Made by a program: the position numbers and the translations under genes. A model generated the notes under the pieces. That model was not told where the DNA came from. It made no database searches and saw nothing but the letters and a program-made list of their open reading frames with translations. 64,000 bases of DNA from Clostridia bacterium (GTDB lineage: Bacteria > Bacillota > Clostridia > Oscillospirales > Acutalibacteraceae): the NCBI GenBank assembly GCA_017502085.1, contig JAFVVQ010000050.1:97973-161972 (forward strand). The letters are read 5' to 3'. This document shows, piece by piece, positions 50,108-59,200 of this stretch. How positions within the stretch are numbered: the stretch's first letter is position 1; every line of letters starts with the position of its first letter.

Positions 50108-52201
50108 ATGGAAAGCGAAGCTAAAACAGGCATTTTTGCAAAAGCGAAGGACACAATCCGTACTGTTAAAGAATATTGGAATGTACCTGCCAAAGGTAAT
50201 TATATTCCTTATAAAGAAGTTGTTGCAATCAGCGGTGCAGGTTTTGGCGTGAACTGGGCAATGCTTCTTGCAGGTCAAATCGGTCTGAGTGCAGGTAATT
50301 TCCTTGTCGGTGCAAGCATCGGACTCCGTCCCATGGATTTGCAGATAATGCTCACCGTTGCCAATCTTATCGGCATTCCTATCGGTATTTTCCGAAGCTG
50401 GTATTATGACAACCATCATATTCCCGGCGGAAAATTTTTGCCTTTTATAAAAAGAACAGGACTGCCCATTGTTCTGATATCAATGATATTTGTATGGCTT
50501 CCGTATGAATATTTCAACTATACGACAAAAGCGGTTGTTGTCTGGCTGATGTATTTTCTGCTCAGTCAGTTCCTTTGCTTCTACAATGAAAGCTACACCT
50601 ATTTTCAGCAGATAATATCGCCCAATGCTCAGGAAAGAGCCAACGTAATGAGCATTTCGCAGGTTATCTATTCCCTTGCACCGACGATTTCAAATTTGTT
50701 CATTCCGATGATTGCAGGCATGACATGGGGTCTTGACAACATATGGACCTACCGTGTTATTTTTCCGGTTTTCACAATAATAGGTTTTATTATCAGCACA
50801 ATTTTCTTCCGTAAGGTAAAAGAAAGACTTATTCTTCCCAAAAAGAAGCTTGAGCCCGTCAGAATGCTTGATGCTATCCGTGAGGTAGCAAAGAATAAGT
50901 ATTACTGGATTATTCATGCGGCTGCATGGGTTGTTTTCCTTGAATCGGGCTACGGCATCATTCTTAACTGGTCGTTTGTTTATGCACACAACGGACAATA
51001 CGATTCCTATCTCGGTCTTGCAAACACCGTTATCGGCAATGCGGCACTGTGGTCGATGCTTCTTGCGCCGCTTGCGATCAAGGTGATGGGCAAAAGAAAT
51101 CTTCTCATAACATCTAACACAATTAATATATTCGTTCTCATTATTCTTTATTTTACATACCGCAATCTCATCCTGATTTGCGTTCTCTGGTATTTTAACA
51201 CGTTTATAAGCACATTCTGGAATATAGTTCAGCACCAGATAAGTGCGGATATGAGGGACTATCACCAGTGGAAAACGGGTGTCAGAGTTGACGGACTTTT
51301 CGGACCTCTCGGCATGATAGGAACGATTATCGGCTTCTTTACAGGTATGGTATATCCCGCAATCTATGAAAAAATGGGTCTGCTTGAGGATTACAGCGTA
51401 CTTTATGATGACACAATCCGCAATAATCTTTTTGAGGTGCTTATTATATGCTCCGCAGTTGGCGCTTTCCTCAATCTTATTCCGTTCTGCTTCTATGACC
51501 TTACTGAAAACAAGCACAAAGCATATGTTGATGTGCTTAAAATCCGAGCTATGTTTGAAAACTATTCTCTCGGTGTTCTTGAAGACGGCGAGCTTGAAGA
51601 GGCTATGGAGATTATCCGTGAGGCAAATGATAATTTCGGCAAAGAAAAAGTCAAGGCAGATAAAACCGCATCAAAAGCAGAAAAGAAGGCAATAAAAGAA
51701 ACCAACCTTGCCATAGAGAGAGCCGATATTATTATGCAGGATCTCAACAAATTCTCGGGGGAAGCGGGTATCGCAAGATTAACGCAGGCAAGAGCCGACT
51801 ACGCAAACGGAAATCTTTATTTCTATGAAAATACTCGCGAAGGAATGAGAAATGCCAGAAGTCTGCCGAAATCAACTGAAACAGAAAAAGAAATCCGTTC
51901 CGATGCAATCAAAAATGCACGGGTCAAGAAAGAAGCCGCTTCTCTTATTAAAAAATACGGAATTGATAATATTGTTGCTCCTGATGAATCTGTAAAAGAG
52001 GAACTTCAGAACAGAGAAACAAACAGCTTTGCTGAAAGCATAAAGGTAAGAAAAGAGCTCAGAGCATATCTTAAGGCGGTTTCAATCTACGAAAGAGCCG
52101 TAAAGCCTTATACCGATGCGAAAAATCTTATCGAACAGGCTGAAAACTATACTCATTACGAAGAAATTGAAGCAAGATATGCGGCAATTTCGGAAGAATA
52201 A
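50108..52201 (+). CDS. GPH-type sugar symporter with long charged cytosolic tail (B)
   Basis: Encodes 697 residues from ATG 50108 (CGGAGG 9 bases upstream; an in-frame ATG at 50063 lies within the promoter). Residues about 1-465 form the twelve-helix GPH core with FLCFYNESYTYFQQIISPN and DMRDYHQWKTGVRVDGLFG, clearly paralogous to the divergent gene A. The tail of about 230 residues has NARSLPKSTETEKEIRSDAI and EQAENYTHYEEIEARY, matching tail A. It is followed 21 bases later by a GH18 gene, so transport and hydrolysis are linked in one transcript. Confidence 0.83.
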   Translation: MESEAKTGIFAKAKDTIRTVKEYWNVPAKGNYIPYKEVVAISGAGFGVNWAMLLAGQIGLSAGNFLVGASIGLRPMDLQIMLTVANLIGIPIGIFRSWYYDNHHIPGGKFLPFIKRTGLPIVLISMIFVWLPYEYFNYTTKAVVVWLMYFLLSQFLCFYNESYTYFQQIISPNAQERANVMSISQVIYSLAPTISNLFIPMIAGMTWGLDNIWTYRVIFPVFTIIGFIISTIFFRKVKERLILPKKKLEPVRMLDAIREVAKNKYYWIIHAAAWVVFLESGYGIILNWSFVYAHNGQYDSYLGLANTVIGNAALWSMLLAPLAIKVMGKRNLLITSNTINIFVLIILYFTYRNLILICVLWYFNTFISTFWNIVQHQISADMRDYHQWKTGVRVDGLFGPLGMIGTIIGFFTGMVYPAIYEKMGLLEDYSVLYDDTIRNNLFEVLIICSAVGAFLNLIPFCFYDLTENKHKAYVDVLKIRAMFENYSLGVLEDGELEEAMEIIREANDNFGKEKVKADKTASKAEKKAIKETNLAIERADIIMQDLNKFSGEAGIARLTQARADYANGNLYFYENTREGMRNARSLPKSTETEKEIRSDAIKNARVKKEAASLIKKYGIDNIVAPDESVKEELQNRETNSFAESIKVRKELRAYLKAVSIYERAVKPYTDAKNLIEQAENYTHYEEIEARYAAISEE

Positions 52202-52222
52202 TCAGGAAAAGGACTAAGCGAT

Positions 52223-53248
52223 ATGGAAATTCTTATTAAGCAAACAGTTTCATTTTTAACATCAATTGCACTTGTTGTTGCAAATTTTTTTGGCATAACC
52301 TCACTTTCTTTCATTGAAAAGGTTGACGACTTCAAAGTTACAACATATATCAGGGGCGAATATGTTCAGTCCGAAAACAGTCTTTATCCGGAAGACTTTG
52401 ATATTGTAACCGACGTCATTCTTTTTGAATGTGCATCATTTAACAATAAGGGTGAGGTTATCTGCAATGAGCCCGTTCTTGAAACCGCACTTGCCAATAT
52501 CCGAAAGGCAATCGGCGACAGAGATATCAGCATTACACTCAACTTCCTCGGGCCGTGGGGTGTAACTGATTCGGATGTATGGGAAGAACAGATGGAAGCT
52601 CAGAGCAATGAACACAACAAGGCTTTCACAAGCGGTGTTCTTGAAGACAATATCATCGCCGTGCTTGATAAATATGATTTTGACGGAGTTCATTTTGACT
52701 ATGAATATCCTCTTTCAGACAACGCGTGGAAGTATTATAACGACTTCCTCGTTTCTCTTGATAAGAAGCTCGGCAACTACACTCTCGGAGTAGCAGGCAA
52801 CTACTGGAACATTTATTTTACCCGTGAAGCCCTCAACGCTATTGATACTTTTGAGCTTATGATTTACGACATGGTAGACGGTGAAGGCAGACATGCCACT
52901 TATGAAGACACAGTAGCAGCTGTTCAGAGGCTCGGATTTCAGGGCATGATTTTTGAGAAGGTCAATATCGGACTTCCGTTCTATTCACGACCCACAGATA
53001 TGTCAGCCTATTGGTACGGATATAACGGCTGTTACGAAGGGATTGACGAAAACGGCTGGTATCATTGTGACAACACAAACAAAGATTTCTGGTTCAACAC
53101 TCCCGAAGTTATAGAAGCAAAAACAGAGTACGCAATCAACAACGGTTTCGGCGGAGTTATGATATGGCATTATAACTGTGACCTGCCTTCAACTCACGAA
53201 GATTCCCTTCTCAGAGCGGTTGACAGCGCGATAAAAAAGTGTAAATAA
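52223..53248 (+). CDS. Glycoside hydrolase family 18 protein
   Basis: Encodes 341 residues from ATG 52223. The N-terminal hydrophobic stretch (TVSFLTSIALVVANFFGIT) is a signal peptide or membrane anchor. The GH18 barrel is marked by the DxxDxDxE motif in FDGVHFDYEYP, with Glu161 as the acid/base, and by LMIYDM and GGVMIWHYNCD. GH18 covers chitinases and endo-beta-N-acetylglucosaminidases. Given the host-glycan neighbours, an endo-type enzyme acting on N-glycans or other GlcNAc chains outside the cell is plausible. It is co-transcribed with symporter B. Confidence 0.88.
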   Translation: MEILIKQTVSFLTSIALVVANFFGITSLSFIEKVDDFKVTTYIRGEYVQSENSLYPEDFDIVTDVILFECASFNNKGEVICNEPVLETALANIRKAIGDRDISITLNFLGPWGVTDSDVWEEQMEAQSNEHNKAFTSGVLEDNIIAVLDKYDFDGVHFDYEYPLSDNAWKYYNDFLVSLDKKLGNYTLGVAGNYWNIYFTREALNAIDTFELMIYDMVDGEGRHATYEDTVAAVQRLGFQGMIFEKVNIGLPFYSRPTDMSAYWYGYNGCYEGIDENGWYHCDNTNKDFWFNTPEVIEAKTEYAINNGFGGVMIWHYNCDLPSTHEDSLLRAVDSAIKKCK

Positions 53249-53279
53249 TAAACCTCTTATCAAAAGGGAATGAAAAGCA

Positions 53280-53366
53280 GTGGAATTTAAAACTGTTTTC
53301 GGTCCGGATACAGGCGTACCTTCGGATTATTACAGAATAAAAACAAAGAACAGTGATAACAATTAA
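53280..53366 (+). CDS. Very short ORF, 28 residues, uncertain
   Basis: A GTG-started frame after AAAAGGGA reads MEFKTVFGPDTGVPSDYYRI and continues KTKNSDNN. It looks protein-like but spacing is 10 bases and no family was recognised. It could be the start of a decayed gene. Confidence 0.25.
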   Translation: MEFKTVFGPDTGVPSDYYRIKTKNSDNN

Positions 53367-53400
53367 GTGGTACAGACTGAAACGGCACGGTAAAAAAGCC

Positions 53401-53444
53401 AAAAGAACTGCAATCTTACCGAAAGGTTTGGTTGCAGTTCTTTT
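53401..53444 (+). terminator. Terminator of the symporter B-GH18 operon
   Basis: AAAAGAACTGCAA / TTGCAGTTCTTTT, perfect 13-base stem, 18-base loop that contains ACC/GGT pairing. Confidence 0.8.
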
Positions 53445-53483
53445 AAGATAAAATTATATTTATATGTATTAAAGGAGAAGTGT

Positions 53484-54431
53484 ATGAAACACACATTGAT
53501 TTCTAAAGATAAAAACCAATACGTTGCAAACCTGCATTGCCACACCACACTCTCTGACGGAAGAAAATCCCCCGAAGAAATCCGTGACGCATATAAAGCG
53601 CAGGGATACAGTATTGTTGCATTTTCAGACCACGATAATTATTTTGATCACAGCGATTTCTGCACGGATGATTTTATTGCCATAAATTCCTTTGAGGCAG
53701 ATATCAGCGACAATATTGTAAGCAGCAGTCAGTTCCGCAGATGCTATCATCTTAACGCATTCAATATCAATGGTGACAAAGAGGTTACACTGCCCGCAAC
53801 ACCCGATTACAGAGATATGAAGGCGGTAAACGAATACATACATAAGCTCAGGGATCTGGGATTCATCGTTGCCTATAACCACCCCTACTGGTCAATGCAA
53901 TGCCTCGACGATTACCGTAACCTTGAAGGTTGCAGTATTGTTGAAATATATAATAACTCTGTTTTTATTGAGGGCGGTGACGACGGTCAGGAGCAGGTTT
54001 ATGATGAAATGCTCCGTAGCGGAAAACGACTGTTTTGTACTATGGCAGACGATAATCATAATGAATTTCCTTTTGGCGATGTGCGTTGCGACAGTTTTGG
54101 GGGTAAAACAGTTTTTCTCTGTGATTCGCTCAGCTACGAATCTGTTATCTCCGCTATGCAGAGCGGGTCGTTTTATTGTACCCGTGAACCTAAAATTTTC
54201 GAGCTTACTTTGGAAGACGGCAAGGTTCACATTGAATGTTCACAGGCTCAACGCATAGCACTTTCAACTGCAGGCAGACGTTCAAAAGCATTGCACGCCC
54301 CTGAGGGTGAATACGTAACTCAAGCAGATTTTCAACTGGAGAATGAGGATACATACTTCCGAATTGAAGTGATAGGACCATCAGGGAAAAAAGCAAACAC
54401 TAACGCATATTTTGTTGAAGATTATGAATAA
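53484..54431 (+). CDS. PHP-domain metal-dependent phosphoesterase
   Basis: Encodes 315 residues from ATG 53484 with AAAGGAGAA upstream. The PHP metal motifs are LHCHTTLSDGRKSPEE, VAFSDHDNYFD, VAYNHPYWS and MADDNHNEFPFGD. A C-terminal beta domain follows (FELTLEDGKVHIECSQAQRI, YFRIEVIGPSGKKANTNAYF). This is the YciV/TrpH-like class of tri-metal phosphoesterases, often found in carbohydrate loci of gut bacteria. The substrate may be a phosphorylated sugar or nucleotide. No signal peptide is visible. Confidence 0.87.
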   Translation: MKHTLISKDKNQYVANLHCHTTLSDGRKSPEEIRDAYKAQGYSIVAFSDHDNYFDHSDFCTDDFIAINSFEADISDNIVSSSQFRRCYHLNAFNINGDKEVTLPATPDYRDMKAVNEYIHKLRDLGFIVAYNHPYWSMQCLDDYRNLEGCSIVEIYNNSVFIEGGDDGQEQVYDEMLRSGKRLFCTMADDNHNEFPFGDVRCDSFGGKTVFLCDSLSYESVISAMQSGSFYCTREPKIFELTLEDGKVHIECSQAQRIALSTAGRRSKALHAPEGEYVTQADFQLENEDTYFRIEVIGPSGKKANTNAYFVEDYE

Positions 54432-54509
54432 TTAAAACGAACACCTCTTGCCGAAAGACAGGATTACGGTCCTTCTATAATAGATCATTCGTCTGCTAAA
54501 GGCAGATAT

Positions 54510-54809
54510 TTATGCAAAGTATTTTATCAGGTAAAGCACCAACATATGCACGGGGTAAAATGCATAGAAACCGTACTGCATCATTTTGTTCGAGCAACCT
54601 TTTCTGCCGCCGTAAAGCCAAATGGGTATCAATGCAAAAACAGCAAAACCCTGAGATGGTATTTCAAAAATTTTGCCGAAAACTTCAATCGGGAAAACCT
54701 GACCTTCAAAAAATACAATATTAATCAGCGCCATCGACGTTAACTGAGCAAGCCACGCAAACGGAAAATCCCTTAAAAGGCAGAACATTACTACCGTAAT
54801 CATTCCCAA
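54510..54809 (-). pseudogene. TraX-like membrane protein, C-terminal fragment
   Basis: About 99 codons without a good start. The C-terminal pattern FAVFALIPIWLYGGRKG, then YAFYPVHMLVLYLIKYF, is that of TraX-family acetyltransferase-like membrane proteins, in which the full protein has about 230-250 residues and 8 helices. Only the last three helices remain, and a different frame overlaps at 54721-54809. Confidence 0.65.
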
Positions 54810-55002
54810 AAAGCCTAATCAACAAAGCCGATATACCTACCAAAAAATAGGAGAACAACCATATTAAATCATATAAAAAAATATTAGGATTATCAAAACT
54901 TAATGATATTTTTGCTCCCGATTTTGCATTACCTAAAACACTTAATAGCTGTAAAAGAACAAGTATAAATCCAATAATTATTCTGACTTTACCTTTTTTC
55001 AT
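54721..55002 (-). pseudogene. N-terminal fragment of a small membrane protein fused out of frame to the TraX remnant
   Basis: Starts MKKGKVRIIIGFILVLLQLL with GGAGAATT upstream of ATG 55002 and has two hydrophobic helices (FLYDLIWLFSYFLVGISALLIR begins near residue 42). After about residue 70 it becomes unlike a membrane protein and runs over the TraX-like frame. This suggests a deletion joined the front of this gene to the back of a TraX gene with a frameshift. Confidence 0.5.
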
Positions 55003-55134
55003 GAATAATTCTCCTTTATAATTATGTTGTTATTACACAACGAATATACAAAAAAGTAAACAACGGCAGTATAAATTACATCCTTTTGCAGACAATAACA
55101 TCAAGATTTGTCTGAAAAAGGAGAAAGATATAAA

Positions 55135-55305
55135 ATGAAAGCCACAGGTATTGTCAGAAGAATCGACGACCTCGGAAGAGTCGTTATCCCCAAGGAAATC
55201 CGCCGCACCATGCGTATCCGCGAAGGCGACCCGTTACAGACAACATTGACACAGTCAGAAAACTACATTTCCGCTATGTTGGATTTGGAGAAACGGCTTG
55301 AGTAA
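55135..55305 (+). pseudogene. Truncated AbrB/SpoVT-type DNA-binding protein
   Basis: Encodes 56 residues from ATG 55135 (AAAGGAGAAAG upstream). The first 34 residues (ATGIVRRIDDLGRVVIPKEI, then RRTMRIREGDPL) are an almost consensus AbrB swapped-hairpin start. The rest, QTTLTQSENYISAMLDLEKR, is unrelated and replaces the last strands of the fold and the regulatory domain. The fragment is therefore probably non-functional, although it retains a good ribosome-binding site. Confidence 0.7.
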
Positions 55306-55350
55306 ATCCCTTACATATCAACGGTTTCAGGCGTTTGATATATAAATTCC

Positions 55351-55383
55351 AAAGACTGCATGGGATGACCCCGTGCAGTCTTT
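55351..55383 (+). terminator. Hairpin terminator (repeated element)
   Basis: AAAGACTGCATGGG pairs with CCC-G-TGCAGTCTTT and is followed by a T-run. It is nearly the same as the hairpin at 37219-37250. Confidence 0.85.
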
Positions 55384-55425
55384 TTTGCTATATGAATATA
55401 AAACTAAACAAATCAAAAAAATATG

Positions 55426-55455
55426 TTGACATATACAACCAAATTTGTATATAAT
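55426..55455 (+). promoter_or_regulatory. Promoter of the second TetR gene
   Basis: TTGACA at 55426-55431 and TATAAT at 55450-55455 with an 18-base spacer. Confidence 0.78.
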
Positions 55456-55489
55456 TTACACATAGTCAAATTAGTATATATACAATTTT
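55431..55489 (+). promoter_or_regulatory. Candidate TetR operators overlapping the promoter
   Basis: The arms ATATACAA (55431-55438) and TTGTATAT (55445-55452) lie between and over the -35 and -10 elements. A second, imperfect palindrome is centred on GTATATATAC (55474-55483). Confidence 0.5.
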
Positions 55490-55499
55490 ACAGGAAAGA

Positions 55500-56177
55500 G
55501 TGATTATTATCGGCAGAAGGAAAGTCAACACAACCAAACTGGAGATTATTCAGGTTGCAACGAGCAGATTCATTAAAAAGGGATATTCGTCAACAACATT
55601 CAGAATGATTGCAGACGAGCTTGATACAAGCACCGGGCATATAGTTTTCTATTTTCCGTCAAAAGAATCTCTGCTTGCCGAACTTGTTGAAATGCTATGC
55701 AATTTTCAATGGAAACTGATAAAGGAAGAAGCAGATGAGGGTATGAGTTCGCTGCTTGCCCTTTGCTTTGAACTGATGACAATGGCGGCGGCTTGTGAAG
55801 AAAGCGAAGTTGCGAAAGACTTTTTTATCTCGTCATATCAGAGTCCGAAATGTCTTGAAATTATTCATAATAACGACACCGCAAGGGCAAAGGAAGTTTT
55901 TGCGGAATACTGTCCCGATTGGACAGACGAACAGTTCAGAGAAGCGGAAATTCTTGTTGCAGGCATTGAATACGCAACGCTGAATGCCATTGATATAACC
56001 GTACCGCTTGAAACACGTATTTCGGGTGCGCTGAACGCAATTATGATGATTTACAACGTGCCCGAAGAAATCCGCAGGATAAAGATTGATAAGGTTCTTG
56101 CAATGGATTACTGTTCAATCGGCAAACGCATTTTCAACGAGTTCAAAGAATATGTTGAAAAAGAAAATGCTTTTTAA
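55500..56177 (+). CDS. TetR/AcrR-family regulator, paralogue of the NHLM-operon regulator
   Basis: Encodes 225 residues, probably from GTG 55500; the AGGA site is only 4 bases away, so the start is uncertain. The helix-turn-helix is TTKLEIIQVATSRFIKKGY, STTFRMIADELDTSTGHIVF, YFPSKESLLAELV. The C-terminal domain shares FQWKL, AKDFF, YQSP, GIEYATL, RISGALN and MDY with the protein encoded at 36193-36900. It stands 42 bases before the giant surface-protein gene and probably controls itself and that gene. Confidence 0.87.
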   Translation: MIIIGRRKVNTTKLEIIQVATSRFIKKGYSSTTFRMIADELDTSTGHIVFYFPSKESLLAELVEMLCNFQWKLIKEEADEGMSSLLALCFELMTMAAACEESEVAKDFFISSYQSPKCLEIIHNNDTARAKEVFAEYCPDWTDEQFREAEILVAGIEYATLNAIDITVPLETRISGALNAIMMIYNVPEEIRRIKIDKVLAMDYCSIGKRIFNEFKEYVEKENAF

Positions 56178-56219
56178 TTACGTTAATAATTTGTATTTAC
56201 ATACAAAGGAGGAAACCCT

Positions 56220-59200
56220 ATGCAAAAGAAAATCAAAAAATCATTGGCGGCCATACTCTCGCTTCTGATGATTATGACGGCCATTCCGTTTACACCTGTT
56301 GCTGTGGCAACAGACGGTGCGGATCCGATTACCGAAAAGGATTGTACAGAGCACGCCGACACAGACGGCAACGAATTCTGCGACGTATGCGGTGAACTTA
56401 TCAACGCAAAGGTGATTACGGCAGATTCGGACGGTATGGTTTATGTTGACGGTGAGGCACTTGAGATTACCGGTTATTACAATAATGATCTTATTCTCCC
56501 TGCAGGTAATTATAAGCTTACGGGAGACGTTACGTCAGCATATTATATAGGAGCAAGAGAAGGTGATGTCACTCTTGACCTTAACGGATATGTATGGGAT
56601 ATGAAAGACTGTTATTTGTTGTTGTTGTCCCATCAATTTTCTCTTTATGACACATCCGATGCCGGGACGGGTAAGCTTACTTCTTCATGGATAGAGACCG
56701 TATATATCGGTAAAACTGACACACAGTGCGGAACATTTAACCTTTACAGCGGTACTGTAGAAAACACTTCAACGCTTACAGATTCCTATATTATAAGTGC
56801 GTCATACGGAGACGCAAATCTTTACGGCGGAAAAATCAAGGGCAACGCTTATGCTTTCTTTAATTATATGTTTTCGGATTTGACAATTAACCTTGACGGT
56901 ACGGTGATTGAAAACGGCGAAGGTTATGCTCAGGTTAAATCCGATCTTATGGACGGCGATACACCGAAAACTGTTATTGACGTGACAGACTATACAGGTG
57001 AATCTTTTACGGTTGACGCAGAAATTGATGAAGAAGGCAAAATCAAAATTTTTGAAGGAATCAAATCTGCTCAGGAAGCGGAAAACTATCAGATAAACTT
57101 TTTAACTAAGTACGGCGAAGTATACTGTGAAAAAACAGAATATGACGAAGCAACAGGTGAAAAGTATATCTATGTTTTGAAAAACGCATTTACTCAGCAG
57201 CCCTCTGATAAAAATAACTACACCGTTGAATTCAACAATCCCGATGCTTCATTCCAATGGTATGAGGTTAATGAAAATGAGATTGGTAAATATACGACTG
57301 AAGAAAGAGACCTTTTGTTTACATATGATTTTGAAAAAGGTGACATATTAAAGGTCACAACAGTCTCAGAGATAGAGTATGCAGTTATAGAGGCAGGTTC
57401 TTACCGTTTGCGTTTAGACAAGGAAAATAAAACTGCAACGGTTACAATCGATGAAGATGAGACGATTGAAATTTTTACGCGTTTTGTTGATCCGGAAAAT
57501 GACGTTGAATTAAATTTCAGTGTCATAAAAGAAATTTCACTTAAAGGTGAAACCGGTAAAACTTTACAGACCCCCGAGCATGAAAAATCATATTGGTGCA
57601 AAGCAACTGTAGGCACAAAGGTTTATCCTTCAGATATTGCTTTTATATGTTATACGCACGACTACGACGAAAACGGCAAGTGTTACTATTGCAAAATGCA
57701 GGCAGCCGCAAAGGTAACCGACAAGGATGGTAATAAGCTTTCGGACTCACCGTATGATACCTTTGCAGAGGCAGTCACAGCGGCAAGTGCAAGCGAGGGC
57801 AGTACACTCACCCTGCTTGATGATGTTACGCTTACCAAAGAGCAGAATATTCGCTCAGGCAAGTTCACGCTTGATCTTAACGGCAAAAACCTGATTAACG
57901 TAACCGGCAGAGTTCTGTATATATATGAAGAAGTTGATTTGACAATTAAGGACAGCGGTGAAACCGGCACTCTTGAAAGCATGAACGACGGAAGTTCTGT
58001 AATTTGGAATTACGGTACACTTACCGTTGAATCGGGCATCATAAAGGGCGCCGGCGGTATTGACAACAAAGGTACACTTACCTTTAAAGACGGCACGGTG
58101 GAGGTTGTTACCTATTCGGCAATCTATAATACCGGCACGGCTTATGTTTATGACGGCGTGCTGAAACACGCTAAATCACACGCAATCGGAAACTACGGTA
58201 CACTTTATGTTTACGATGGCGAGATTGACGGCATCATAAACGGTTGCGATGCCTATATCTCCGGCGGCGAAATAGACTGCGACAACTATGCGGCACTCAA
58301 TCTGCTTGGCGGTAAGCTTGAGGTAACCGGCGGCAGCTTCACAGGAACAGACCTTGCAAGCGGTTATTACAGCGGCACACCCTACGGCGAATGGACTGTT
58401 TACTTTGGTGAAGATGCAACCCTCACCCTCAAGGGCGGTGAGTTCCCCAACGGTTTTGCTGTTGCTAATACAACCGCAAACACATCCCTCGCAGAGGGCT
58501 ATGCTTTCTATGATAAGGACGGCAACAAGATAACCGTTGCAGATGATGCAAAAATTATCGACGGCTATGTTCAGGTCAAGGAGCGTTTCGTTGCTTCCGT
58601 AACCGACAAAGACGGTAACGAGCTTGAAGGTTCACCGTATAAGACCTTTGCTGATGCAATTACAGCGGCATCCGCAAGCGAAGGCAGTACACTCACACTG
58701 CTTGATGATATTACGCTTACCGAAACCGCCAGAATCTCTTCGGGCAAGTTTATTCTTGATCTTAACGGCAAAACCATTCTTAACAAAACTGATGATGCTT
58801 TAATGGTTTATTACGATGCAAACATAACAATCAAGGACAGCTGCGAAGGCGGTACAGTTGAAACAGGCGGCGATTATTGTTATGGAATTCTTAACTCGGC
58901 TGAGCTTACCGTTGAATCCGGTACTATAAAGGGTAATGGCTCAGGCATCTCAAACCACGGCACACTCACCGTTAACGGTGGTAATTTTGAGTCTTATACA
59001 TATGGTGCAATAACTAACAAAGGAACAGCTAAAATCTACGGCGGTGTTTTTGAGGGCATAGACAGAGGTGAGGGCGTTCAAAACGACGGCAACGGTGAGA
59101 TTTATATTTATGGTGGCGAAATAATCGGCAATACAGCTTTATTAAATACCGGCACAGCCTATATTTCCGGCGGTGAATTTAACGGTAACGACTATGCGGC

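Noticed and set aside
50690-51517. Minus-strand open frame of 275 codons opposite symporter B
   Set aside because: Antisense to a certain membrane protein gene; composition (many Cys, His, Lys) fits the complement of hydrophobic codons.
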